DNA of 64,000 bases, taken from contig CM037878.1 in the NCBI GenBank assembly GCA_021292165.1, positions 188,045,118 through 188,109,117 on the forward strand. The letters are read 5' to 3'. Position 1 is the stretch's first letter; the number at the start of each line of letters is the position of its first letter. Below the pieces are notes generated by a model. The model searched no databases, was not told where the DNA came from, and was given only the letters and a program-made list of their open reading frames with translations. Position numbers and translations under genes: made by a program. Source of the DNA: Shinisaurus crocodilurus. Taxonomy: Eukaryota > Chordata > Lepidosauria > Squamata > Shinisauridae. This document shows, one piece after another, positions 11,221 to 20,478 of the stretch.

Positions 11221-11260
<40 letters not shown>

Positions 11261-12731
11261 GCGCGAGTAAGACTGTCTTCCAGGATTAAAAAAAAAAATT
11301 ACAAAAAGAAAAATTTTAAAAGGAGGAAATTCTAAAGAAAATTGTGTAGACTCTAGCGATGGGTCCGTAAGTGACTGTGGAGGCCAATTCTAGATCCACA
11401 CAGCTTCCCACAGTGAGGACACAGGTTACCAGATGGAAGATGGTCCTGTAAAGGATTCGTTTGATGTGCTTTTCACTTAGCACGTTTCTCCCTATCGCCT
11501 TGCACTCGGGCTTCTTCAAAGTCCATGGAACCTTTGTGAAAGGCCAACCTCCATTTAGATCATTCATGGGCCAATTTTCGATGTTTATATTGCATTTTTT
11601 TAGATTAGCCTTATGAACATCTTTAAACCTCTTATACTGACCACCGATATTCCGCTTTCCATCCTTGAGTTGGGAATAAAGTAACTGCTTTGGGAGACGG
11701 CAGTCAGGCATTCGAACAACATGACCGGTCCACTGAAGTTGGTGTTGAAGGCTCCTTTTTTCAACGCTAGCAGTCTTTGCTTCTTCCAGTACACTGACAT
11801 TTGTTCACCTATCTTCCCAAGTAATTTGCAGGATTTTCTGGAGGCAACGTTGATGAAACCTTTCAAGGAGGTGGAAATGACGTTTATAGATAGTCCATGT
11901 TTCGCAGGCATACAATAAAGTTGGTAATACAATGGCTTCATAAACCAGTGTTTTGGTCTTCTTACAAATATCCCGATCCTCGAACACTCTATGTTTCATT
12001 CAAGAAAACGCGGCACTTGCAAAGCTCAAACGATGCTGGATTTCACTGTCGATGTTAGCTGTAACAGAAAGATAGCTGCCAAGATAGAGAAAATGATCGA
12101 CATTTTCCAGTATTGTCCCGCCAAGCTGGATAGATGGCATCACCAAAGGGTTAACTTGCACTTGCTGGTGAAGCACTTTGGTTTTTTTGATGTTAAGTGA
12201 GAGACCAAGTTTTTCGTATGCTTCTGCAAAAGCATTTAGGATAGTTTGGAGATCATTCTCTGAATGTGTGGAGACCACATTATCATCAGCATACTGAAGT
12301 TCCACAACAGAGGTTGTAATTACCTTACTTTTTGCTTTCAGCCTGCTGAGATTAAAAAGCTTTCCATCTGTTCGATATATAATTCCCACACCAGTGGGAA
12401 GTTTCCCCTCGACAAGATGTAAAACCATGGCGATGAAAATAGCAAATAATGTTGGGGTGATAACACATTCCTGTTTAACACCTGATCCCACTTTAAATGG
12501 AGCACCATGAGAGCCGTTGTTGTCCAAAACCGTTGCCGTCATGTTGTCATGGAGAAGTCACAAGATATTCACAAATTTATTGGGGCATCCAATTTTCATA
12601 AGGATAGTCCAGAGAGCTGTTCAGTCTACCATATCAAAGGCCTTAGCCAGATCAATAAATGCTATATAAAGGGGTTGATTTTGCTCCCGGCATTTTTCTT
12701 GGAGCTGACGTGCAGTTACCCCATATTGTCT
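11210..12731 (-). mobile_element. LINE copy 2: 5'-truncated non-LTR retrotransposon with (ATG)n tail
   Basis: On the minus strand this runs from the second half of the reverse transcriptase to the 3' end. It retains VELQYADDNVV (catalytic YADD), FLYLGSYLSVTANIDSEIQ, LLYACETWTIYKRH and MPDCRLPKQLLY. The 3' end carries a (TGA/ATG)n run at about 11210-11259. That is the same kind of tail as in the 23.4-kb copy, so the run is element-derived and not a chance microsatellite. Frameshifts break the reading frame. It joins the matching part of copy 4 with a deletion near 12720. Confidence 0.88.
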
Positions 12732-12881
12732 GAACAACCATCCTGTAGGGTAGGCTAGGCTATGGTGACTTGCTCAAAGCTACCCAATAAGTCTTCTGAT
12801 TGAGTGGCGACATGAGCCCCGCTCTCCCTGATGCAAGTCTCGGTGATTACACTGCACTGGATTTCCATTCTTCGAAAGTGC

Positions 12882-13465
12882 GGGTGTTGAATCTCTTCCA
12901 GCCAAAGGGCTGAATTCAATTTCAGAGAAGCTCTTGGGGTCCACATTCCAGAGGTTGGCAGGGCTGAAGGAAAAAGAAGAAGGGTAAAAAAATACTAAAA
13001 TACAACCCCTCCAACATTTTATTTATTTATTTAATTTATATGCCACCCAATAGCTGAAGCTCTCTGGTCAGTTAACAACAATTTATAAAAACAACAACAA
13101 AATACAGTACAAATACAATAAAAACTGGGTAAAATTCAATACAAAATTTAAAAACAGAAATGAAAACCATTTGAATCATTAGAACACGTTCAATAAACTA
13201 GACCACTGAGGACATAAACTCTCCCTATGCCATTTAAGGCACTTATTTTAGCTGAAAGCACGTATTGCATGCTGGTGACTTAGGAGAGGCATTTCAACCT
13301 TTTAGGAAAGTGGGGGGACATGCAAAAGCTGGGAAACTATCAAATGACCAGCAATCAGAGGAAAGGGGGTGGAGCCAGGGGAAGGGGGTGTGGCCATCTG
13401 GAGGGCTGGATTGGGACTGCAGGAGGGGCAGATTCAGCCCATAGGCCTGAGCTTCCACACCCCTC
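12882..13465 (+). mobile_element. hAT-like MITE (CAGGGGTGGGGAA family), split by an L2 end
   Basis: The left part (12882-12998) has CAAAGGGCTGAATTCAAT and AGAAGCTCTTGGGG. The right part (13236-13465) has GAGAGGCATTTCAACC, CAAAAGCTGGGAAACTA and GCCCATAGGCCTGAGCTTCC. Both match the family copy at 61350-61704 in order. The intervening 235 bases are an L2 3' end. Confidence 0.65.
13000..13235 (-). mobile_element. L2 LINE 3' end nested in a MITE
   Basis: On the minus strand it ends in the L2-type 3' signature: AGAGAGCTTCAGCTATTGGG followed by a TAAATAAATAAAT tail (plus-strand 13019-13070). Only untranslated 3' sequence remains. Confidence 0.6.
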
Positions 13466-14362
13466 TTCTAAACTCTTAACAAATATAGCAATCCTTAGTG
13501 CTGACGTTTCTCTCTGGGATTCTACATCACAACTATTCATTCTGAATGCCTAAGCAGAAAGGTACTAAGTGCCTTCCAAATAGCTAATCATATTATTTCT
13601 CAGGAATGTGTATTTGTAATTTCAATGTGTTGTGCTATGTCTGTGGCAATAAAGCCTCACCCAAAACAGCACATGAATCTGGGAGGGAAAAGCCATAGAC
13701 CGGCGGTATGCGCAAGCGAATGAGCAACAGAGATGGGTTTACTTGATCCTTTGATGAGCTTTATCCTTTGCATGGTGGGCCAAATGTATGTCACATTCAG
13801 TTCAGTGGGCCTAATGGTGCAAATGACTTCCACTTCTCCCCAGAAGAGAAAGGAAGAAGAAGCCACCACCACTGCATCCCTGCCCTTCCATTGAACTATC
13901 TGGTCCTCAGCAGTTGTGGCTATCATTAGGGAGCCATGTTCACTTGCAAGTATTTAGGCATATGAAATACGATTTTCTTGAGCATTTGTGCAGTGCAAGA
14001 GAGAGTTTGGTCCAGGGACTTCTATTCACTCTGCATCAGCCCAGACTGAATGGTGGTATGATGGGATAACCATCTGAAAGCTCTACCATCCCGATCCGGG
14101 TTTATCATACCATTGCAAATGTTACAATAACAGGGCCTATGGCAGCACAGGAAATGAGCAGGCTCTTCAAAGGCTTGTTGTACTAGTAGGCACCCAAAAA
14201 ATAATCATGAACTAGATGTAAAACTCCAACAAGGAGTCATCTGAATTTGCCTCGACTCTTTTGGAAATTTGAAGAAGGCGACACATACAGGAATGAATAA
14301 ATTACAAAACTACAGACTGATTTTTACAGAATGTGGCACCAGTTACACAGGTTATAAATCTA
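13466..14362. other. Unassigned DNA
   Basis: No gene, RNA gene or definite repeat is recognised. The sequence is mixed in composition, with stop codons in all frames. Confidence 0.45.
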
Positions 14363-14576
14363 TTTGTTCGCCTATCTTCCCAAGTAATTTGCAGGATTTT
14401 CCGGAGGCAACGTTGATGAAAACTTTCAAGAAGGTGGAAATGACGTTTATAGATAGTCCATGTTTTGCAGGCATACAATAAAGTTGGTAATACAATGGCT
14501 TCATAAACCAGTGTTTTGGTCTTCTTACAAATATCCCGATCCTCGAACACTCTATGTTTCATTCAAGAAAACGCGG
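14363..14576 (-). mobile_element. LINE copy 3: internal fragment of the same non-LTR retrotransposon
   Basis: About 214 bases are nearly identical to the matching parts of copies 2 and 4. The minus strand reads MKHRVFEDRDICKKTKTLVY, then EAIVLPTLLYACKTWTIYKR and RKILQITWEDRRTN. Both ends are missing, so this is a fragment, not a standard 5'-truncated insertion. A rearrangement or partial deletion is implied. Confidence 0.85.
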
Positions 14577-15025
14577 CTCTGAAGCTCTGTCAAGGATCCA
14601 AAAGGTGGCTTGCTTCAAGCCACGTTTATTTTTGGTTCATCTCAAACTTTGAGAATTTTTCCAGTCTTACATTTGGTTCATTCTTAACTTAGAGGGTTTT
14701 TTAAAGTTTGCATACCTGAGAATTCATAAGCATTTTTGTGTACATGTCTCCTAAAACATGCACTTTGTATACATTTTTGTGTAATGTACACTTTTTTTTT
14801 TTTTGCAAAGCAGTGTCCTAGCATAATGAATTTGTGGATGCTATTTGCCCTAATATATGCATGTTTGTACACATTTTTTTACTGGAGTACTGCAGTGCAA
14901 AAATGGGAGAAATGTGAATTTCTGAAGGATAACTGAGTTTCATTTTGCAGAGTGGTTCGAAACTGTGAAATTAGTTTAGTTCACATTAACATGTGAACTG
15001 GATGAATTCCTCCCCCATCTCTAGA
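14577..15025. repeat. Possible dispersed DNA-transposon sequence, unclassified
   Basis: The stretch is dominated by repeated words such as TTTGTGTACAT, TGCACTTTGTATACAT and GAATTTCTGAAGGA, and it ends CCCCCATCTCTAG. A similar texture occurs at 8900-9280, 19861-20157 and 40140-40560. The family assignment is an inference, and no termini were confirmed. Confidence 0.3.
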
Positions 15026-15148
15026 TATCATTTGATAGCAATAAGTGGCAGCCCCCTGTCATTGCAACCCATATAGGACAAGCTATCCATGCCAATGGCA
15101 GGAGCTTTGTCCAAGAGACCCCCAAACTGCAAGGTGAGGTCTAAGTAT

Positions 15149-15322
15149 ATACAGGCTTGTGGCTTATGCTGGCTCAGCTTGTCTGAGTGTGGAAAGCTAA
15201 GCAGGGTCAGGCCTGGTTATTACTTGGATGGAAGACCCCTCCTCTAGTTTCCTGCATTGAGCAGGGGGTTGGACTCAATGGCCTTGTAGGCTCCTTCCAA
15301 TGATCTATAATCTATGAAATAT
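15149..15322 (+). mobile_element. 5S-rRNA-derived SINE with CR1-like tail, copy 1
   Basis: GGAAAGCTAAGCAGGGTC (about 15191-15208), then AGGCCTGGTTATTACTTGGA and a GAAGAC remnant, reproduce the A box, intermediate element and C box of the 5S rRNA internal promoter. The 5' third differs from 5S rRNA (GCTGGCTCAGCTTGTCTGAG). After GAAGACC the element switches to the CR1 3' end: CTGCATTGAGCAGGGGGTTG, GGACTCAATGGCCTTGTAGG, and a degenerate TCTATAATCTATGAA tail. The copy at 52190-52352 has the same junction, so this is a mobile family and not a chance fusion. A CR1 enzyme would be the expected mobilising partner. Confidence 0.85.
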
Positions 15323-15839
15323 ATAAGTCACAGCAATCCTAGGGGTTGATTTTTGAAGCTTCTCTTACGTGAGTCTGCTGTAGGTTTGGGGAAAGGGGGG
15401 GTGATTATACGTTGTGGGTGTGCACAGTGTGCTTCTCTTTTCAAACTCTAAAAGGAAGATTGTTGTTTTCAAAATTAGATACCATGGGCACCATTATTAT
15501 TTTATTCCGATGGCTTTACTCAATTGAATGCATGACAAGACTGTCAAAATACTGGCAGTCTTTTATGCTTGCACAGACATCACACAATTATTAATAATAT
15601 ATTGCATTCATAAAGTCTGATCTTGGCTTTGGAATAAGATGCAACAAGTACTGCAGAATAAAATATCTGGTGCTGTCTCTGGCTGGCATCCCAAAACAAC
15701 CCAGGAAGTCACACTGGCAGGGCAAAATCAGCCAGTGTCGCTATGCTGGTGAGACACAAAACTGTAGAGCAGCTTTGGAAATAATGCGAAGAAAGTGAGA
15801 AAAATGGTTGCGCAAAATATTCGGGTATCAGGAGTGTCA
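15323..15839. other. Unassigned DNA
   Basis: No gene or repeat family is recognised. Confidence 0.4.
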
Positions 15840-15874
15840 CAGTAACATAGGAAGCTGCCTTATTCTGAGTTGGA

Positions 15875-15992
15875 CTAGTGGTTCCCTCCAGATGTTTTAG
15901 CTCCCATCAGCCCCAGCCAGCATGTCCAGTGGTCAGGGATGATGGGAGTTCTTGTTCAAAACATCTGGAAGGCACTACATTGGGAAAAGCTG
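15875..15992. mobile_element. Palindromic hAT-like MITE nested in a SINE
   Basis: CCCTCCAGATGTTTTAG and CTCCCATCAGCCCCAGCCAG in the left arm are mirrored by GATGGGAGTTCTTG and AAACATCTGGAAGGCA in the right arm. The host SINE has lost about ten bases at the junction. Confidence 0.7.
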
Positions 15993-16004
15993 ACCTAGCT
16001 CAAT

Positions 16005-16134
16005 GGGCTGAAACCAAACTTAGCCATAGCGTAGACCCATTGAAATCAATGTGGCTTAAGTTAGTCATGGCTAACTGAAGCCCCATTGATTTCAATGGGT
16101 CTACTCTAAGTATGACTAAGTCTGGATTCAACCC
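16005..16134. mobile_element. Palindromic element (TGGATTCA...CTTAGTCATA family) nested in a SINE
   Basis: The left arm has GTAGACCCATTGAAATCAAT and the right arm the inverse ATTGATTTCAATGGGTCTAC. The ends are GGGCTGAAACCAAACTTAGC and a right end reading CTAAGTCTGGATTCAACCC. The host SINE would read CTCAATATTG without it, so AAT appears duplicated at the two junctions (a 3-bp target duplication). Related copies are at 21808 and 44327. Confidence 0.75.
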
Positions 16135-16255
16135 AATATTGTCTACACTGACGGGCCGCAGCTCTCCAGGGTTTCAGACAAGAGTCTTTCACCTCTTTCC
16201 TGTCCTGCCTGCTCCCAAAAGCAGGCATAGGAATCAAGCCAGGGTTCATCTTTGA

Positions 16256-17289
16256 AATGGAGAAGGTTGCCTTGAATGTACACACCAACTTTCATTCTGA
16301 TATTTCAGTCTTCAGTAGAGAGATTGCTTTCAGTCTCATTTTGCATATTACTCCCCACTTTGAAAATGGGCATGGGGAGTGGGATTGGGGGAAGGGGTTG
16401 AACTGGCATTTGAACCTGAAAACACAGAATTGTGCCCTGAACATGCATACCAAATTTCACTTTGATTTCTTGAAGTTCAATAGAGTTATCATGATACAAA
16501 CAAGCTGACAAGCAAACGTGCACATGTGAGTCTTCCGAATGGTCAAACTAAAGCTAAGTCCTCCTTTTTCGTGGCCAAAAATGCTTTCCAGGCACACTTG
16601 GAACATCCCTGTTAAGTAGGTCAACTTCATTCCCATTTTAGAGGTGAGGAACTGACACAGAGAGACAGTGGCTTGCCCAAAGCCACCCAATCCTCATGAA
16701 CCCAAGCCTTGCAGGAACACATCTAATATATTACATCCAAAACTCAGTGTGGCTTAGTGGGAAGAGTGTATATGGAAATGCAGAAAAGTATTATTAGCAT
16801 TTTGTATGCCTCTGTTTCTGGCATTGCCTTCCTAAGAACAACCCATTTGTTTGGGAGAAGCACAAGGCGATGGTTTGCTAAGTATTTTTCCATAAATCGT
16901 AAGATTTGTCACAATGGATGTTTTGTTTCTGCTACAAGTTGGACTGAATTAGGAACAGGATATAGGTCAGTGAACAATGTGTCTTAATTTGAATTGAAAT
17001 TAGAAATAGAATTATAGAGCTGGGAGGAAGTAAAAGGCCATCGAGACCAAAAGGCAAGGCTGAAAGGCCAGCCACCACCAGTCTCTCTCCCATAACAGAT
17101 CATCCTCCATAACTCAGACTAAAGAACAACATAAGCATGGAGCAAAGGTACTGCAAAGCATATTGATTCTAATGAGTTCAGCAAGCAAATCGAGCCATGG
17201 GCTCCAGCAGAAGGCTGATCTATCGCTTTTCAGATCCAACTAACCAATAATAAGACAGTAACACCTTCTTCACATTATGCTATTGCAGA
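16256..17289. other. Mostly unassigned, with a MIR-like SINE piece and a CR1 remnant
   Basis: No gene is seen. Apart from the MIR-like piece at 16618-16725, a short minus-strand CR1 3' remnant (AATTATAGAGCTGGGAGG... GGCCATCGAGACC) lies at about 16995-17050. Confidence 0.5.
16618..16725 (-). mobile_element. MIR-like CORE-SINE fragment
   Basis: The plus strand reads CCCATTTTAGAGGTGAGGAA, then CTGACACAGAGAGACAGTGG and CTTGCCCAAAGCCACCCA. This is the typical wording of the amniote MIR/CORE-SINE core in reverse orientation. It is an old fragment without ends. Confidence 0.6.
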
Positions 17290-17682
17290 CACTGACTGGG
17301 TTCAGACAAGATGATAGTCCACACTCAAGGGTTGAGTATGGGTTGAGTGTGGGTTGTTGTTGAACCATGGGTTGTTGTTGAAACGTGGGTTATTGTGTTG
17401 TCTGAACGCAGCCAAGCTAACAAACCATGGTGAAGAATCCAGAGTTCACAACACAACAACAAACCATCAGGGTTCTCCAAACCTTGGGTCCCCAGATGTT
17501 TTTGGCCTACAACTCCCAGCATGCCCCAGCCAGCAGGGTCTCTTCATAAGTTGCTCATGGTTAACAAGCCATGGCTTGTTAGCGCACCTTGGTTCCAACA
17601 GCACAATAACCCATGGTTCAACAACAACCCACTCAACCCTTGAGTGTGGGTTATCTATCGTGTTGTCTGAACCCAGTCAGTG
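17290..17682. mobile_element. Palindromic element with perfect 20-bp terminal inverted repeats
   Basis: CACTGACTGGGTTCAGACAA (17290-17309) is the exact inverse of the sequence at 17663-17682. Further inside, TTGAGTGTGGGTTGTTG and GTTGAACCATGGGTTG in the left arm are mirrored by CAACAACCCACTCAACCC and AACCCATGGTTCAAC in the right arm. The loop region is occupied by part of another MITE at 17468-17545. A related element at 33165-34109 is split by CR1. No target duplication was found and it is non-coding. Confidence 0.85.
17468..17545. mobile_element. One arm of a CAGTGTTCTCCAA-type hAT MITE, nested
   Basis: CAGGGTTCTCCAAACCTTGG, then GTCCCCAGATGTTTTTGG and CCTACAACTCCCAGCATGCC match the left part of the elements at 22407-22509 and 43240-43323. 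The right arm is missing or degraded. Confidence 0.65.
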
Positions 17683-17947
17683 TGTGAATATTTGTCCTCT
17701 ACTCTCCTTTAATTCTTTGATGTCTGTGAACCTAGCCCAGCTAAATATTAGGTAACTGGGTCATTCTGTCTGCTAAACCCCATGTGATTTTCTTGACAAT
17801 AGAAAACCTGTTCTTCTGGCATACCTTTATACACTCACAGGGCCCTTCAAGACCACCAAAAATGCCAGATTCTCTTCTGAACATAGGAAGTTGCCTCTTA
17901 CCAAGTCAGAGCATCAGTCCATCCAGCAAGATTCAGTATTGTCTGGC

Positions 17948-19217
17948 CAGGAGTTTAAAACCCTCTTTTATCCAAAGGTCAAATTCCAATTTGGAGAAGC
18001 TCTTGGGGGCCGCATTCCAGTGGTGGGCGGGGCCAAAGGCAAAAAGGGCAGACTTAGGAGAAGCATTTCAACTTTTTAGAAGGGGGGGGGATAAATTTAT
18101 TTATTTATTTGTTAGTTCCATTTATGGATCGGCCATCTGGCTGGCAACCCAGCCACTCTGGGCAATGTACAACATGATAAAACACAGAATAAAATACATT
18201 TAAAACAGTATAAAATTTTAAAATCTTAGCCCACCCTATATTCCTGCCCGAACAGCCATGTTTTTAGTGAGCAGCGAAAGCTCAGCAGAGAGGGGGCATG
18301 GTGGAGGTCGCTGGGGAGAGAGTTCCACAGTATGGGGGCCACCACAGAAAAGGCCCTCTTCCTAGTCCCCACCAGTCTAGCTGCTCTGGCTCACGGGACA
18401 AGGAGAAGGCCGTCTGTGGCAGATCTTGTTGAGCGGCCTACTTGGTGTTGCTGGAGACACTCCTTGAGATAAACTGGACCGGAGCCGTATAGGGTTTTAA
18501 AGGTCAAAACCAACACCTTGAATTCGGCTCGGCAAGCAACTGGTAGCCAGTGCAGCTCCTTCAGCACTGGAGTGATGTGATCCCGCCGGCGGCTGCCTTT
18601 TACCAGGCGAGCTGCCGCGTTCTGTACCAGCTGTAGCTTCCGAACCGTCTTCCAGGGTAACCCCACGTTACAGTATTACAGTAGTCTAGGCAAGAGGAGA
18701 CCAAGGCATGAACCACTGATGGGAGCAGATGATTAAGAAGGTAGGGGCGCAGCTGCTGTATCAGATGGAGTTGATACAGCGCCGCCCAGCTCACAGCTGA
18801 CATCTGAGCCTCCATGGACAGCTGAGAGTCTAAAATGACCCCCAAGCTGCGAACCTGGTCCTTCAGGGGCAAATGTACCCCATTCAGCACCAGGTCAACA
18901 TCCCCTAACCTCCCCTTGTCCCCCACCAGAAGTAACTCGGTCTTGTCGGGGTTCAGTTTCAGCATGTTCCTTGACTCCTTCCCATCCAGCCACCCACTGA
19001 CTCCAGGCACTTGGACAGGGTCTCAATGGCCCACCTTGGTGAGGACTTGAAGGAGAGGTAGAGCTGCGTGTCATCATAAAACAGCACAAAAGGTGGGAAA
19101 CTACCAAATGATTGGTAGTTGGGGGAAAGGGGTGGGGCCAGGAGAAAGGGGTGTGCCCTTCTGGGGAAACCCAGAGGCCAGCTGGATTTGGCCCCTGGCT
19201 GGGGTGCTGCACCCCTG
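17948..19217 (+). mobile_element. hAT-like MITE (CAGGGGTGGGGAA family), split by an L2
   Basis: The left part (17948-18091) has TTTGGAGAAGCTCTTGGGGG and GGTGGGCGGGGCCAAAGGC. The right part (19089-19217) has AAGGTGGGAAACTACCAAAT and GGGGCCAGGAGAAAGGGGTG, and ends GCACCCCTG. The L2 at 18092-19088 separates them. The host SINE resumes directly after the right end. Confidence 0.75.
18092..19088 (-). mobile_element. L2 LINE 3' part (reverse transcriptase C-terminus and 3' end)
   Basis: The minus strand carries typical L2 motifs in order: LKLNPDKTELLLVG, LNGVHLPLKDQVRSLGVILD, VHALVSSCLDYCN, KLQLVQNAAARLVKGS and HITPVLKELHWLPV. One or more frameshifts fall near 18670. The 3' end carries a run of ATTTATTT repeats (18092-18113 on the plus strand). 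The endonuclease and catalytic part of the reverse transcriptase are absent, which is usual for a 5'-truncated insertion. Confidence 0.88.
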
Positions 19218-19246
19218 GTCTACAATGACTGGCAGCGTCCCTCCAC

Positions 19247-19824
19247 GTAGGGGTGTAGCCGAGCAGCCCGACGGACACGAGTGAGGCCCGAACTGGGCCT
19301 GCTCGTGTCCGCGCGGTCTCTCAGCCACCCGCACGGGCTTTACCTGGGCTCTCCGCGGAGCGGAGAGCCGTCCTCTTCTGTCCGATAGGTCCCGTCACGT
19401 CACTTCCGGCGTGGAGGAAGTGACGCGATGGGACCCTGCTCTGTCGCGCTGGACCGCCGCCCGCGCTCTGTTTTTGGCGGGAGGAGCCAGGGCAACAGGG
19501 CTGTTTAAGCCCTGTTGCCCTGGTTCCTCCCGCCAAAACAGAGCGCGGGCGGGGGTCCAGCGCGATGGAGCAGTGACTCCGGCAGCGGCGGCGGCGCGCA
19601 AGACCAGGTAGGGGTCCTGTGGCGGCGGCAGCGGGCGGGGGGTCCAGCGGCAGCGGCGGCGGGGGGGCATGCGCGGAGGATTTCTCTGGCGGCGGCTCGA
19701 GCAGCTCGAGCGGCGTGGAGAACACTCTGCGCCACTCTGAAGAGCGAGCTCGGGATGCCGCTGCCGCGGAGTGCCAAACCCGGAGTGAGCCGCCATCCGC
19801 CGCAAGGCTCGCCCCCACGCCTAC
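19247..19824. mobile_element. GC-rich hairpin-forming element nested in a SINE
   Basis: About 578 bases of CpG-rich sequence sit exactly between two pieces of a SINE. The ends are weakly inverted: GTAGGGGTGTAGCCGAGC versus the inverse of GGCTCGCCCCCACGCCTAC. Inside are a near-perfect 56-bp hairpin (19446-19563) and a smaller one, TCCCGTCACGTCACTTCC against GGAAGTGACGCGATGGGA. The words GTCACTTCC and GACGCGA recur in the GC-rich insert at 26911-27311. Long open frames in several phases reflect GC content. A CpG-island promoter or 5' exon was considered, but the clean interruption of a SINE favours an insertion. Confidence 0.65.
19446..19563. repeat. Near-perfect 56-bp hairpin with 5-base loop
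   Basis: The arm 19446-19502 (start GCGCTGGACCGCCGCCCGCG, end CCAGGGCAACAGGGCT) pairs with 19508-19563 across the loop GTTTA. There are only about two differences: one extra T and one base change. Weaker pairing continues outward for another 15 or so bases. An RNA copy would form a long double strand. Confidence 0.9.
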
Positions 19825-19860
19825 CCAGGGTTTCAGACAGGGGACTTTCCCAGCTGTACC

Positions 19861-20157
19861 TGATGCTTGAAGAATTCAATCTTTGTGAATTCTGATGCAA
19901 ATTGAACTGACTCGCATCTCTGGACTAACGTGTGGATCAGAACATAATTGTCCTTTCGATTTTGCACTTCTCTGTATTTTGCATCCAGCTATCTGCTTGA
20001 AAATATGTACCAACGTGTGTTCACAAATGTACATTTCGGGATAAATTGTGTCTCAAAAATCACATATTAATGAGGAAATGGGTCAGAACGGACCTACAAA
20101 TGAAAACATGCAAAATTGACACAGACCGGAAATAGACTGCTCTGTCCACCCCTAAAT
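19861..20157. mobile_element. AT-rich insert within a SINE, unclassified
   Basis: About 297 bases lie between two SINE pieces. The right end reads CTGTCCACCCCTAAAT. The interior has words such as GTACATTTCGGGATAAATTG and AAAATCACATATTAATGAGG that resemble other unclassified stretches of the window. The termini were not confirmed. Confidence 0.45.
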
Positions 20158-20349
20158 CCTGGAGATGCTGGCGACTGAACTTTGGATCTTCTGAATGTAT
20201 TTGACCAATGAGCCCTGGTTCCTTCCAATGCTAAAGGTCAGACACCCTTTCTCCTTTGTCAGGGAGAACCCCATTGGGAACTGGAACCAGCAGCTTCATG
20301 AGGACGGAGTGCTCTCTCATTGGAGGCTCCACTTGAGAAGACCTAAAGC

Positions 20350-20478
20350 TATCTTATTTATTTATTTATTTATTTATTTTATTTATACCCCGTCTTTTTT
20401 CCTGCAAGGAACCCAAGGCGGCTTACATAATCCTCCTCTCTAAATTATCCTCACAACAACCCTGTGAGGTAGGTTATC
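20350..20478 (-). mobile_element. Sauria SINE, 3' part
   Basis: In reverse orientation this shows the SINE tail (TATTTATTTATTTAT run at 20355-20386, TATACCCCGTC) and the conserved block GGAACCCAAGGCGGCTTACA, then TCCTCACAACAACCCTGTGA. The tRNA-like head is absent. The last part of this tail is shared with Bov-B LINEs, the presumed mobilising partner. Confidence 0.85.

Larger units (their letters stand above)
15840..16255 (-). mobile_element. tRNA-derived squamate SINE split by two palindromic elements
   Basis: Three pieces read in order on the minus strand. They are CATAGGAAGCTGCCTTATTC at 15847-15866, CCTAGCTCAAT at about 15994-16004, and ATATTGTCTACACTGA onwards from 16135 with CTCTCCAGGGTTTCAGACA and a decayed tRNA-like head (GAATCAAGCCAGGGTTC) near 16230-16250. 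The gaps are filled by the elements at 15875-15992 and 16005-16134. Confidence 0.7.
17882..20215 (-). mobile_element. tRNA-derived SINE broken into four pieces by nested insertions
   Basis: The pieces are 17882-17947, 19218-19246, 19825-19860 and 20158-20215. Joined, they give about 189 bases in the normal order of this SINE family on the minus strand: 3' end CATAGGAAGTTGCC, then CTACAATGACTGGCAGCG, CAGGGTTTCAGACAGGGG, and the tRNA-like head with GAACTTTGGATCTTCTGAAT. The three gaps hold a hAT-like MITE (with an L2 inside), a GC-rich hairpin element and an AT-rich insert. The SINE is therefore the oldest layer of this block. Confidence 0.75.

Noticed and set aside
15191..15240. Functional 5S rRNA gene
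   Set aside because: The first third of 5S rRNA is replaced and the 3' end is a CR1 tail. It is a SINE.
19321..19900. Alanine-, proline- and serine-rich long frames as coding exons
   Set aside because: They occur on both strands in several phases, as expected for CpG-rich DNA. The block is an insert inside a SINE.
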